Below are positions 33,573-42,419 of a stretch of 53,676 nt of DNA, in pieces; within the stretch, counting starts at the first letter, position 1, and each line of letters opens with the position of its first letter. Position numbers and translations under genes: made by a program. The stretch is from Verrucomicrobiia bacterium (GTDB lineage Bacteria > Verrucomicrobiota > Verrucomicrobiia > Verrucomicrobiales > Akkermansiaceae), in the NCBI GenBank assembly GCA_030431475.1, contig JAUIJD010000031.1, forward strand, positions 1 to 53,676, given 5' to 3'. The notes beneath the pieces are model-generated. The model was not told the DNA's origin and made no database searches. It worked only from the letters and a program-made list of their open reading frames with translations.

Positions 33573-34121
33573 GGAAAGGAGCGCCGGGCTCACCCCAATG
33601 CCGTTAAGGATTCGATCCCAGCGGAGCGCTTCTTGATCCCGGCAGGGATCGGGGAAATTAGCCGGTGGCGCGAGCCACCGGAATCCCGGGAATGAATGAT
33701 TCCGCCCGGGAAGGGCGGCGGAAGGGGGGCGTCACCACAAATCGCGTTCGTCGAAATCGACGCTTTGAGAAAACCGCCTTCATGTCGCGAACCCCATCGG
33801 CGAGGCGTGCGGTCGCGGTGAGCCCGAGGAGAACGTGGACGTGATCGGCCACGCCACCGAGATCGGGGTGGAGGCGGTCGCGCCATTCCGTGGTGATGCG
33901 GGCTTCGCGGTGCTTCCTTGAGAAAACGATGCGGAAATGGAGAGAAAGGTGCGTCGAGGGCATGGCGGGCGGCTTCGAGTGCCCCTGCCGGGGCACGGAT
34001 TCATTGCATGCGGGATTCCGGTGGCTCGCGCCACCGGCTAATCTCACATGCCCCTGCCGGGGCGAAGAAGCGAGATCCTCTCAATCCTTAATGGCATTGG
34101 GGTGAACCCGGCGCTCCTCCC
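33573..34121. mobile_element. REP-flanked RAYT element (REPtron-like)
   Basis: About 549 bases. The ends are imperfect inverted copies of about 135 bases: left 33573-33710, right about 33985-34121. Both carry GGAGCGCCGGG, CACCCCAATGCC, TTAAGGATT and an identical REP core ATTAGCCGGTGGCGCGAGCCACCGGAATCCCG (left about 33657-33689, right 34011-34042, inverted). Between them is a decayed REP-associated tyrosine transposase. Extra CCCCTGCCGGGG hairpins sit in the right arm. Confidence 0.85.
33658..33963 (-). pseudogene. Decayed REP-associated tyrosine transposase (IS200-like)
   Basis: 101-residue remnant. It starts 'MPSTHLSLHFRIVFSRKHRE' and has the HuH site 'VADHVHVLLGL', the signature of RAYT/TnpA-Y1 proteins. 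Two parts are missing compared with the usual ~140-150 residues: a short stretch between 'LHPDLGG' and 'VADHVH', and the C-terminal region with the catalytic Tyr ('W-x-x-GY-x-AF' is gone after 'RDMKAVFSKRR'). The end of the frame runs into the left REP. It is therefore inactive by itself; its REPs could be moved by a full-length copy elsewhere. Confidence 0.85.
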
Positions 34122-34167
34122 GAGCTCCCGACTTGCCAGCGGCGCCTTCGACCGCTTGTTTCCCGGC

Positions 34168-35361
34168 GTGAAGACCCTCGTCATCGGGATCATCGGCGCC
34201 GCCCTTGCCGCGCCCGCTTCCCTCGCCGCACTCTTGGCCCACGTCGACACCACCGAGGGTCGGGTGACCACCGAGTTGCAGTTCGATTCCGCCCCCAAGA
34301 ACGTCGCCGACTTCATCCGGCTCTCTCAAGGGGGGCGGAAGCGAATCGATCCCGCAACCGGAGCGGTGACGACGGAACGCCTCTACGTCGGCGAGACCTT
34401 TTTCCGGACCGCCGACAACAGCTTCACGAAGTTCGCCCAGACCGGCTCCGGCACGGGCACCAACAGCGGAAATACCGGCTACGTGATCCGGGACGAGTTT
34501 ACTCCCGCCGTTCGGCACACCGGCTACACACTTTCGATGGCGAACTCCGGGCCAAACTCCAACGCAGGGCAGATCTTCTTCACCGGCAACATCTCCATCC
34601 CCTCTTATGACGACGTCCACACCATTATCGGCCTCGTCATCGACCCTGCCAGCCGGGCGGTGGTCGATGCCTTGATCGCGGCCGGTGACGACGGCAGCTC
34701 GATCACCGGGGTGACGATCCAACGCACCGACGCGGCCGCGCAAGCCTTCGACGAATCGGCAGAGCAGCTTCCGGAAGTGCGATCCCTCCGTCCGGAACTC
34801 GATGTGACCCCTGGAGGTCCTCTCCACTTCAACCTGCCGTCGCCAATCACGGCGACCGACCAGCTCAAGGTCTACTCCTCCACCAATCTCACCGACTGGA
34901 GCTACCGCGGCTTTCTCTACCTCGCGCCGGACTCTTCACCTGAAGCTGTCATCTCCAACATCGAAGCCACCTCACCCTCGCGTGGATTCTACCGCGTTCC
35001 GGTCGTTCGCTACCCGGACGACCCCGTATTCTCCGACTCGGCCGGCGCACAATACGAGGTCGTCTTCGCGGACGAAACACGACTCTATGCCTTCGATGCC
35101 GGAGGCACCGGCGGCACGGTCACCATCACGCCTCAGGGCGGCAGCGCCACGCAGATGCCATTTACCCTGTTCGAGGCAAACCACTCCCCCTACCAGGTGC
35201 GATTGATCGTCGACCACGGGACGGGAACTCCGCGCTATTTCCGCTACACCCTCCATGGCGACTCGGGTGCTCCGGACTCCTACCAGGGGCGCATGAGCAG
35301 CGAGGAGTGGTTTGGCTTCTGGCAAGCCGGAAACTCAGGAAGCTGCTCGGTCACACGCTGA
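34168..35361 (+). CDS. Secreted cyclophilin-type peptidyl-prolyl isomerase
   Basis: 397 residues from the GTG at 34168, which gives a proper signal peptide ('VKTLVIGIIGAALAAPASLA'). Earlier ATGs fall inside the REP arm. Residues about 22-190 are a cyclophilin domain ('TTEGRVTTELQFDSAPKNVA', 'GETFFRTADNSFTKFAQTG', 'GYTLSMANSGPNSNAGQIFF', 'VHTIIGLVID'), which isomerises X-Pro bonds. The C-terminal ~200 residues are secreted-protein beta domains ('LKVYSSTNLTDWSYRGF') of verrucomicrobial type, unrelated to isomerase activity. Acts in periplasm or outside. Convergent with the Na+/Ca2+ exchanger with an 11-base overlap. Confidence 0.85.
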   Translation: MKTLVIGIIGAALAAPASLAALLAHVDTTEGRVTTELQFDSAPKNVADFIRLSQGGRKRIDPATGAVTTERLYVGETFFRTADNSFTKFAQTGSGTGTNSGNTGYVIRDEFTPAVRHTGYTLSMANSGPNSNAGQIFFTGNISIPSYDDVHTIIGLVIDPASRAVVDALIAAGDDGSSITGVTIQRTDAAAQAFDESAEQLPEVRSLRPELDVTPGGPLHFNLPSPITATDQLKVYSSTNLTDWSYRGFLYLAPDSSPEAVISNIEATSPSRGFYRVPVVRYPDDPVFSDSAGAQYEVVFADETRLYAFDAGGTGGTVTITPQGGSATQMPFTLFEANHSPYQVRLIVDHGTGTPRYFRYTLHGDSGAPDSYQGRMSSEEWFGFWQAGNSGSCSVTR

Positions 35362-36346
35362 CCCCGAACCACGCCGGCTTCACCAGCCAGACGCAGTAGA
35401 CGAGGTAGCCGCCGAGGAGGATGCCGCCCTCGATGCGGTTGAGCCGGGCCCCTCGGGCGAGGAAGGGGATCAGCAGCACGGTGAATCCGCACATCACGAT
35501 GACGTCGATGGAATTCAGGCTTCCCACCTGGATCGACTTCACGGCCGAGGCCAGCCCCATCACCGCCAGGATGTTGAAAAGGTTCGAACCGATCAGGTTG
35601 CCGGCGATCAGGTCGGTCTGACCTTTCCTCGTCGCCGCGATGGTCGTCGCCAATTCGGGCAGCGAGGTGCCGATCGCCACCATCGTCAGGCCGATCACCA
35701 CCTCCGGCACCCCCATCAGGCGCGCCAGCGTCACACCGCTTTCGACGAGCCGGTCGGCGCCGTAGATGAGGCCCGCCAACCCCAGCAGCACCCACCCGAC
35801 GCTCGCCAGCACCGCCTTGGCGCCGCTTCGCCGGGCGTGCTCCAACGCCTCCTCGGGCACATCCACCGCCGCCGGGTCATCCGGCACCGACCGGGCCACG
35901 CGGATGCTGTGCACCACGTAGTAGATGATCCCGGCGAACAGGAGGGCGCCTTCCCAGCGGTCGAGGGTGCGGTCGTAGATCATCGCGACGAAGACGGCGG
36001 TCACCAGCAGCAGCACCGGCAACTCTCGCTTCACAATCTGGCTGTTCACCACGAAGGGCCGGATCAGTGCCGCCAGCCCGAGCAGCATCGCGATGTTGCA
36101 GATGTTCGAGCCGACCACGTTGCCCACCGCGATGTCCGCCTGGGTGTTGGGATCGAGGTTGGCCTTGAGGCTGACGATCAGCTCCGGCGCACTGGTGCCG
36201 AAGGCGACCACCGTCAGACCGACCACCAGCGGCGAGACCCGCGCCCGCAGCGCAAGGTCCGACGCCCCGCGCACGAGCCAGTCGGCACCGAACGAGAGCA
36301 GCCCCAATCCGAGAACCAGCCATCCGATCTGCGGCAACACATCCAT
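35351..36346 (-). CDS. Na+/Ca2+ exchanger family antiporter (YrbG-like)
   Basis: 331-residue CaCA antiporter with ten or so membrane segments. The two inverted alpha-repeats are clear: 'TVVAFGTSAPELIVSLKANL' followed by 'AVGNVVGSNICNIAMLLG', and 'TMVAIGTSLPELATTIAATR' followed by 'IAGNLIGSNLFNILAVMG'. These carry the ion-binding Glu residues of the family. It would exchange calcium for sodium or protons across the inner membrane. Length is normal for YrbG-like proteins. Confidence 0.95.
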   Translation of the reverse strand: MDVLPQIGWLVLGLGLLSFGADWLVRGASDLALRARVSPLVVGLTVVAFGTSAPELIVSLKANLDPNTQADIAVGNVVGSNICNIAMLLGLAALIRPFVVNSQIVKRELPVLLLVTAVFVAMIYDRTLDRWEGALLFAGIIYYVVHSIRVARSVPDDPAAVDVPEEALEHARRSGAKAVLASVGWVLLGLAGLIYGADRLVESGVTLARLMGVPEVVIGLTMVAIGTSLPELATTIAATRKGQTDLIAGNLIGSNLFNILAVMGLASAVKSIQVGSLNSIDVIVMCGFTVLLIPFLARGARLNRIEGGILLGGYLVYCVWLVKPAWFGVSV

Positions 36347-36458
36347 CCGCGCCAGCCTGCCCCGGATTCACCTGATGCCAACTGGAAACCATCTTCCCCG
36401 TTTCCATCCAGCCCGGTCGGCACTCCGACGGCCCGGCCCGTCGGAAGAGGACACGGAA

Positions 36459-36489
36459 ATTGGAATTTGGAATTTGGAATTTGGAAATT
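36459..36489. repeat. Tandem TTGGAAT heptamers before leuB
   Basis: Four TTTGGAA/TTGGAAT units directly upstream of leuB (ATG at 36510). Similar heptamers occur before the TatD DNase gene (41463) and in the AI-2E leader (about 32138-32165). Confidence 0.8.
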
Positions 36490-36509
36490 CGGGGCCGTAG
36501 GCTCCGCGC

Positions 36510-37613
36510 ATGCACCGCATCGCAGTTCTCGCCGGCGACGGCATCGGCCCGGAAGTCATGACCGAATCGCTCCGCGTCCTCGACGCCGTCGAAGCGAAGT
36601 TCGATTTCACCACCGAGCGCACCGAGGCGCTGGTCGGCGGCGCGGCCCTCGACGCCACGGACAACGAAACGCCGCTGCCGAAGGCCACCATCCAGGCCTG
36701 CGAGGCGAGCGACGGCATCCTCTTCGGCTCCGTCGGCGGCCCGAAGTGGGAGAACCTGCCGCCGGACATCCAGCCCGAGCGCGGTGCCCTGCTCCCCCTG
36801 CGCAAGCACTTCGGTCTCTTCGCCAACCTCCGTCCCGGCGTCTGCCTGCCCTCGCTCACCCACGCCTCGCCGATCAAGAACGAGCTGGTGCCCGACGGCT
36901 TCGACGTCCTCTGCGTGCGCGAGCTCACCGGTGGCGTCTATTTCGGCACCCCGAAAGGCCGCGAGGAGCGTGACGGCGAACCCGTCGCCTTCGACACGAT
37001 GGTCTACAAGAAGAGCGAGATCGAACGCATCCTCCACGTCGCCTTCACCGCCGCCATGCAGCGCGACAAGCGCGTGACCTCGGTCGACAAGGCCAACGTG
37101 CTCGCCACCTCCGTCCTCTGGCGCGAGACCGCCATCGAGGTCGCCGGACACTACCCGGACGTCACCCTCGACCACCTCTACGTCGATAACGCCGCGATGC
37201 AGCTCTGCCGCCGCCCGGGAAGTTTCGACGTGCTCGTCACCGAGAATCTCTTCGGCGACATCCTGTCGGATGAGATGGCGATGATCTCCGGCTCGCTCGG
37301 CATGCTGCCGTCGGCCTCGCTCGGCTCGAAAAAGGAGGGCACCGACCTCTACTTCGGCATGTACGAGCCGAGCGGCGGTTCCGCCCCCGACATCGCCGGC
37401 CAGGGCATCGCCAACCCCATCGCCCAGATCCTTTCCGCCTCGATGCTGCTCCGCTACTCGCTCGGCGAGGGCGAGGCCGCCGACGCCCTCGACGCCGCCG
37501 TCGCCCGGACCATCGACGACGGCCTGCGCACCGGCGACATCGCCACCGGCGCCGAAGGCGAGACCCGGGTCGGCACCCGGGAAATGGCCGACGCCGTCAT
37601 CGAGCGGCTGTAG
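36510..37613 (+). CDS. leuB: 3-isopropylmalate dehydrogenase
   Basis: 367-residue LeuB, the NAD-dependent oxidative decarboxylase of leucine biosynthesis. Expected text: '[20 protein letters not shown]', '[20 protein letters not shown]', '[13 protein letters not shown]', '[11 protein letters not shown]', '[16 protein letters not shown]', '[19 protein letters not shown]' with catalytic Asp, and '[20 protein letters not shown]' in the nucleotide site. Length is exact. No leuA/C/D neighbours. Start has no Shine-Dalgarno. Confidence 0.97.
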   Translation: MHRIAVLAGDGIGPEVMTESLRVLDAVEAKFDFTTERTEALVGGAALDATDNETPLPKATIQACEASDGILFGSVGGPKWENLPPDIQPERGALLPLRKHFGLFANLRPGVCLPSLTHASPIKNELVPDGFDVLCVRELTGGVYFGTPKGREERDGEPVAFDTMVYKKSEIERILHVAFTAAMQRDKRVTSVDKANVLATSVLWRETAIEVAGHYPDVTLDHLYVDNAAMQLCRRPGSFDVLVTENLFGDILSDEMAMISGSLGMLPSASLGSKKEGTDLYFGMYEPSGGSAPDIAGQGIANPIAQILSASMLLRYSLGEGEAADALDAAVARTIDDGLRTGDIATGAEGETRVGTREMADAVIERL

Positions 37614-37689
37614 CTTCCGGAGCATCGACGTTCCCTTGGGGCGCCGAAGCCTTGGCGAAGGCGGCCGTCGATCTTCAAGCGCCCCCACA

Positions 37690-38385
37690 ATGATCACCCT
37701 CGGCATCGATCTCGCCTCGCAGCCGAAGGACACCGCCGCCTGCCGCATCGACTGGTCCGCCCCCCACCCTCGCGTCCACGAACTCGAGGCCAACGGCCAC
37801 GACGCTCGGCTCGACGAGCTCATCGCCGCGTCGGACGCAATCGGCATCGACGCCCCCTTCGGCTGGCCCCGGCCCTTCGTCGAGCAGATCGGCGATTGGC
37901 GGCTCGACCAGTGGGACAACTCCCTCCGCGACCGCCTCACGCTCCGCCGCACCGACCTGCACGTCCGTGACACCTGCGGGCTCACCCCCCTCCGCGTCGC
38001 CGCCGACCGCATCGCCCTGCCCGCCCTTCGCGCCATGGCCCTGCTCCACCGCCACGGCGTCACCGATCGCTCCGGCCCTCCCGGCGCCCGTTTCCACGAA
38101 GTCTATCCTGCCGGCAGCCTGCGCCAGTGGGGCCTGCTCCATCCTCCCAGCTACCGCGGCCGCGGAAACGAAGCGGCTCTCCGGCGTCGGGAGATCCTCC
38201 GGGAGATCTCGCAGCGCTTCGATTTCCCGGCCCCGGACCACGCCGCCGTCACCGATCATCTCGTCGACGCCCTCGTCGCCTCCATCACCGCCGCCCTCGC
38301 CGCCACCGGCCGCACCATCCCGCCCCCACCCGCCGAGCGCGAGCCCGCCCGCCACGAAGGCTGGATCCACCTTCCCCTGCCCTGA
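37690..38385 (+). CDS. DUF429 domain protein
   Basis: 231-residue protein of the DUF429 family. 'ITLGIDLASQPKDTAACRI' opens an RNase H-like fold with Asp near residue 7. 'IDAPFGWPRP' holds a second acidic position and 'FHEVYPAGSL' a third conserved motif. The fold suggests a nuclease or nucleotide-linked activity, but no function is established. The ATG at 37690 is preferred over the one 54 bases earlier because the family starts with the ITLGIDLA strand. It is between leuB and fabH on the same strand. Confidence 0.8.
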   Translation: MITLGIDLASQPKDTAACRIDWSAPHPRVHELEANGHDARLDELIAASDAIGIDAPFGWPRPFVEQIGDWRLDQWDNSLRDRLTLRRTDLHVRDTCGLTPLRVAADRIALPALRAMALLHRHGVTDRSGPPGARFHEVYPAGSLRQWGLLHPPSYRGRGNEAALRRREILREISQRFDFPAPDHAAVTDHLVDALVASITAALAATGRTIPPPPAEREPARHEGWIHLPLP

Positions 38386-38442
38386 CAGCAACCACCCCCT
38401 TCCCCCTTGCCGAACGGGCCCGTGCCCTCCAGATTCCCGCCC

Positions 38443-39450
38443 ATGAGCGACGCCTCCTTCTCCGCGCGGCCCGTCTGTATCGCGGGCACCGGCAGCTACC
38501 TTCCCGAACAGGTCCTCAGCAACGCCGACCTCGAGAAGCGGGTCGACACGACCGACGAGTGGATCGTCACCCGCACCGGGATCCGCGAGCGCCGCATCGC
38601 CGCGGACGACGAGTTCACGTCCCACCTCGCCACCAACGCCGCCCGCAAGGCACTGGAACAGGCCGAGGTCGATCCCAAGGACCTCCAGCTCATCATCGTC
38701 GCCACGATCACGCCCGACACCCTTACTCCCTCCACGGCCTGCTACGTCCAGCAGAACCTCGGCGCCTTCGGATCGGTGGCCTTCGACATCTCCGCCGCCT
38801 GTTCCGGCTTCCTCTACGCGATGAAGATCGCCAAGCGCCTGATCTCCGACGGCGCCTTCGAGAACGCCCTCATCATCGGCGCCGAGAAGCTCTCCTCCTT
38901 CGTCAACTGGGAGGACCGCTCGACCTGCGTCCTCTTCGGCGACGGGGCCGGCGCCGCCGTGCTGAAGCTCCGGGAGGACGACGACGACGGTGAAATCCTC
39001 GCCACCGAGATGGGCACCGACGGCCGCCAGACCCGCCTGCTCAACATCCCCGGCGGCGGCTCGGCCTGCCCGATCACGATCGAGAACGCCGACAAGCACC
39101 TCGCCACCCTCGCCATGCTCGGCAAGGAGGTCTTCAAGCATGCGGTGCTGCGCATGAAGCAATCGGCCGAGCTCGTCATCGAGCGCTCCGAGCTCAAGGC
39201 CTCGGACATCGACCTGGTCGTGCCGCACCAGGCCAACCTGCGCATCATCGACGCCATCGCCGAGCGCCTCGACGTCCCCTACGACCGGGTTTTCACGAAC
39301 CTCCAGAAGTACGGCAACACCTCCGCCGCCGCGGTCGCCATCGCCCTCGACGAGGCCCACCGCTCCGGCCGCATCCCGAAAGGCGGCCACGTCGTCCTCG
39401 TCGCCTTCGGCGCCGGCCTCACCTGGGCCGCCGCCGCGATTCGCTGGTGA
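38443..39450 (+). CDS. fabH: Beta-ketoacyl-ACP synthase III
   Basis: 335-residue FabH that starts fatty-acid chains by condensing acetyl-CoA with malonyl-ACP. Catalytic triad visible: Cys120 in 'DISAACSGFLYAM', His in 'VPHQANLRI' and Asn in 'KYGNTSAAAV'. 'GTGSYLPEQVLSNADLEKRV' and 'TTDEWIVTRTGIRERRI' mark the N-terminus, and 'FGAGLTWAAAAIRW' the C-terminus. The ATG at 38443 is chosen from family alignment. No other fab genes nearby; 58 bases separate it from the DUF429 gene. Confidence 0.96.
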   Translation: MSDASFSARPVCIAGTGSYLPEQVLSNADLEKRVDTTDEWIVTRTGIRERRIAADDEFTSHLATNAARKALEQAEVDPKDLQLIIVATITPDTLTPSTACYVQQNLGAFGSVAFDISAACSGFLYAMKIAKRLISDGAFENALIIGAEKLSSFVNWEDRSTCVLFGDGAGAAVLKLREDDDDGEILATEMGTDGRQTRLLNIPGGGSACPITIENADKHLATLAMLGKEVFKHAVLRMKQSAELVIERSELKASDIDLVVPHQANLRIIDAIAERLDVPYDRVFTNLQKYGNTSAAAVAIALDEAHRSGRIPKGGHVVLVAFGAGLTWAAAAIRW

Positions 39451-39452
39451 AA

Positions 39453-39560
39453 AGACGGAAGACTCGAAGACAGAAGACGGAAGATCTCCGCCGCCAGCCC
39501 CCCCCTCTCTACTCTTCGGTCTTCTCGTCTTCTGTCTTCCGTCTTGAAGTCTTCCGTCTC
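39453..39560. repeat. Inverted cluster of GAAGACGGAA repeats
   Basis: Left part 39453-39486 has AAGACGGAAGACTCGAAGAC-type units. Right part 39513-39560 has TCTTCCGTCTT-type inverted units. The pair could fold as a hairpin ending at the POT transporter start (39562). Starts 3 bases after the fabH stop. Confidence 0.75.
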
Positions 39561-39561
39561 A

Positions 39562-41433
39562 ATGAAATACCGCACTTCCCCCGCTGATCTGGAGGGCATG
39601 CCGCCCGGTGTGCCGCACATCATCGGCAACGAAGCCGCCGAGCGTTTCTCGTTCTACGGGATGAAGGCCGTGCTGGCCGTCTACATGGCTCAGTATCTCC
39701 ATCTCATGGATGCCACCCCGGGCACTCCCATGAACGAGGCGGCCGCCACCGAGAACGTCCACTACTTCAACTTCGCCGTCTACATCACCCCCTTCCTCGG
39801 GGCCCTGCTCAGCGACCTGTTCGTCGGGAAGTACCGCACCATCGTCTGGCTCTCCATCGTCTACTGCATGGGCCACGGGGCGCTGGCCCTGATGGGCACC
39901 TCCGGCTCGGCCTCGGTCTGGCTGATCCTCGGGCTCGCCCTCATCTCGCTCGGCTCCGGCGGCATCAAACCCTGCGTCTCGGCCCACGTCGGCGACCAGT
40001 TCGGCGCGAAGAACAGCCACCTGCTGCCGAAGATCTTCAACGGCTTCTACTTCTCGATCAACGTCGGTGCCTTCCTCTCGATGCTGCTCACCCCGTGGCT
40101 GCTCGAGTGGCACGGACCCCACTGGGCCTTCGGGGTGCCGGGTGTGCTGATGGCCCTCGCCACGCTCGTCTTCTGGATGGGCCGCCACCGCTTCATCCAC
40201 GTGCCGGCCGGCGGACGCGACTTCTTCCGCGAGCTCACCCACGGCGGCGGCTTGAAGACGATGCTCAAGATCCTGCCGCTCTACGCCTTGATCGCCGTCT
40301 TCTGGGCCCTGTTCGACCAGACCGGCTCGACGTGGATCTTCCAGGCCATGGACATGGACCGCCAGTTTCTCGGCTTCGAGTGGCTGCCGTCCCAGATCCA
40401 GTCGCTGAACTCGGTCTTCGTCCTCACCTTCATCCCGCTCTTCACTTTCGTCGTCTACCCGCTCATCAGCCGCGTCTGGAAACTCACCGCCCTGCGCAAG
40501 ATCGGCCTCGGCCTCTTCGTCATGGCCGCCGCCTTCGGACTGGTGGCCCTGATCCAGCAGTGGATCGACGCCGGCCAGCGCCCCTCCATCTCGTGGCAGA
40601 TCCTCGCCTTCGCCCTGCTGACCATCGCCGAGGTGATGGTCTCCATCGTCGCCCTCGAGTTCGCCTACACCCAGGCGCCGAAGACGATGAAGTCGCTGGT
40701 GATGTGCTTCTACCTCGCGGCCGTCGCCGTCGGAAACCTGCTGGTCGCCGGCATCAACCACTTCATCCAGATCCCCGACGCCGCCACCGCGCAGGCGCAG
40801 ACCGCGCTCGCGCAGCTCGACGAGGACTGGCGCAACTCCGCCGGCGACGTGGTGCTCCCGGGTTTTGACGGCATGACCGGCACCGCCGACGACTTCATCG
40901 CCCGCTACGACGAGGGTCACCTCAAGCGCATCGACATCCCCTTCCTCGAGCCGCTCGCCGGCACCGCCACCCGCCTCCGGGCCGACGCCATCGAGAAGGG
41001 CGCCCCGCCCACCGTCGAGGAAGCCGGCAAGCTCGGCACCGACCCCTGGGGCAATCCGGTGCGCTACGAGATCCTCAACTCGACCCGGCTCCGGCTGATC
41101 AGCGACGGCCCCGACGAAACGCCCGGCACCCCGTGGGACACCGGCATCCTCATCGACCTCCCCGCTCCCACGAAGCCGGACAAGGACGAATCCTGGACCG
41201 ACCGTTTCCATCCGGACCAACCGTGGCTCGAACGCCGCAAGGAGGAACTCGGCTTCACCGACGAGCCCACAGAAGAGGAACGCTTCCCCCATCTCACTTT
41301 CTTCTCCGGGGGCATGACCAAGATGGAGGGCGCCGCCTACTTCCGTTTCTTCGCATGGCTCATGCTCGGCACCGCCGTCGCCTTCATCCCCTTCGCCCTC
41401 ATCTACAAGCCCAAGACCCAGCTCCAGGACTGA
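39562..41433 (+). CDS. POT/PTR2 proton-coupled peptide transporter with GspG-like insert
   Basis: 623-residue proton-dependent oligopeptide transporter. POT marks: 'GNEAAERFSFYGMKAVLAVY' (ExxER-type motif in TM1), 'LISLGSGGIKPCVSAHVGDQ' and 'FYFSINVGAFLSMLLTPW' (PTR2 signatures). It should import di- and tripeptides with protons. Unusual: between the penultimate and last membrane segments is a soluble insert (about 405-585). Its middle, 'GTDPWGNPVRYEI' then 'ISDGPDETPGTPWDTG', resembles the C-terminal domain of type II secretion pseudopilin GspG ('DPWGxPYxY ... SxGxDG'). The last TM ('FFAWLMLGTAVAFIPFALIY') follows. The insert would face one side of the membrane next to the transport core. 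Confidence 0.92.
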   Translation: MKYRTSPADLEGMPPGVPHIIGNEAAERFSFYGMKAVLAVYMAQYLHLMDATPGTPMNEAAATENVHYFNFAVYITPFLGALLSDLFVGKYRTIVWLSIVYCMGHGALALMGTSGSASVWLILGLALISLGSGGIKPCVSAHVGDQFGAKNSHLLPKIFNGFYFSINVGAFLSMLLTPWLLEWHGPHWAFGVPGVLMALATLVFWMGRHRFIHVPAGGRDFFRELTHGGGLKTMLKILPLYALIAVFWALFDQTGSTWIFQAMDMDRQFLGFEWLPSQIQSLNSVFVLTFIPLFTFVVYPLISRVWKLTALRKIGLGLFVMAAAFGLVALIQQWIDAGQRPSISWQILAFALLTIAEVMVSIVALEFAYTQAPKTMKSLVMCFYLAAVAVGNLLVAGINHFIQIPDAATAQAQTALAQLDEDWRNSAGDVVLPGFDGMTGTADDFIARYDEGHLKRIDIPFLEPLAGTATRLRADAIEKGAPPTVEEAGKLGTDPWGNPVRYEILNSTRLRLISDGPDETPGTPWDTGILIDLPAPTKPDKDESWTDRFHPDQPWLERRKEELGFTDEPTEEERFPHLTFFSGGMTKMEGAAYFRFFAWLMLGTAVAFIPFALIYKPKTQLQD

Positions 41434-41462
41434 TCAAGCTCGGAGCCAAGAGCTAGGAGCTA

Positions 41463-41511
41463 GGCATTTGGCATTTGGCATTTGGCATTTGGCATTTGGA
41501 ACTTGGAACCT
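41463..41511. repeat. Tandem GGCATTT/GGAACTT heptamers before the TatD gene
   Basis: Five exact GGCATTT units (41463-41497) followed by GGAACTT and GGAACCT, ending 6 bases before the TatD ATG. Variation in copy number would change spacing to the start. Confidence 0.88.
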
Positions 41512-41517
41512 GGCCCC

Positions 41518-42324
41518 ATGCTCATCGACTCCCACTGCCACCTCGCCTCCCACAAGTTCCCTCGCGAAGAGATCCCGGAGATCATCGAGCGCTCCCGCGA
41601 GGCCGGCGTCACCCGCCTGATCACCCTCGCGACCTGCCTCGACGACCTGCAGGCCAACCTCGACCTCGCCGCCGAGCATCCCGAGGTCCGCGCCTGTCTC
41701 GGCATCCACCCCTGCGACGTCCACGCGGAAGCCGACGACGCACCCGACCGCGTCGCCCGCCACCTTGCCGACCCCCGCGTCGCCGCCGTCGGCGAAACCG
41801 GTCTCGACTACTACCACCCGGCTCCCGAGGGCTGGGATGACGGGACCCTGCGCGAGCGCCAGCGGCATTTCCTCGACCGGCACTTCGAGCTCGCCGCCGA
41901 GGCCGGCCTGAACCTCGTGATCCACACCCGTGACCGCACGGGCGACGCCTCGTTCCAGGACGCACTCGCCATCTACCGTCGTCACGCCGACCGGGTCCGC
42001 GCCGTCTTTCACTGCTTCATCGGGCCGATCGGGAACGCCCGCGCCGTCGTCGATCTCGGCGGACTGGTGTCCTTCGGCGGCGTGGCCACTTTCAAGAACG
42101 CCCGCGACGTGCTGTCGGTTGCCGCCGAACTCGCGCCGGAGCACTTCATGCTCGAAACCGACTCCCCCTACCTCGCTCCCCACCCCCACCGGGGCCAGCG
42201 CAACGAGCCCGCCCACGTGCGCCTCGTCGCCGACAAGATCGCCGGAGAGAAGGGCATGACGATGGACGAGCTCGCCCGTCGCACGAGCGCCACGGCCGAC
42301 GGCTTCTTTCGCTCGGCTGAATAA
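41518..42324 (+). CDS. tatD: TatD family metal-dependent DNase
   Basis: 268-residue TatD-type TIM-barrel hydrolase. Metal residues: 'DSHCHL' at positions 4-9, 'GETGLDYY' (Glu), 'VIHTRD', 'FHCFIG' and the C-terminal 'LETDSPYLAP' (Asp). TatD enzymes act as 3'-5' DNases in repair and apoptosis-like pathways. ATG at 41518 begins with the 'MLIDSHCHL' strand; the earlier in-frame ATG lies in the tandem repeats. It is distinct from the EboB-like paralogue at 10116. Confidence 0.94.
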   Translation: MLIDSHCHLASHKFPREEIPEIIERSREAGVTRLITLATCLDDLQANLDLAAEHPEVRACLGIHPCDVHAEADDAPDRVARHLADPRVAAVGETGLDYYHPAPEGWDDGTLRERQRHFLDRHFELAAEAGLNLVIHTRDRTGDASFQDALAIYRRHADRVRAVFHCFIGPIGNARAVVDLGGLVSFGGVATFKNARDVLSVAAELAPEHFMLETDSPYLAPHPHRGQRNEPAHVRLVADKIAGEKGMTMDELARRTSATADGFFRSAE

Positions 42325-42419
42325 ATCCCCCGGCGGGTGTCGTTAGCATCGTAACAGGCACGCTCGCCCCTTTCCATCGCCGGGCACGCCTGCTAATGCA
42401 CACCCAACCTTCGCCAACC

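Noticed and set aside
34048-34167. Upstream ATG extension of the cyclophilin gene
   Set aside because: These 40 codons lie in the right arm of the REP element and precede the signal peptide; the GTG at 34168 fits better.
36459-41511. CRISPR array
   Set aside because: The tandem units are 7-8 bases without spacers, so they are simple repeats; no cas genes are present.
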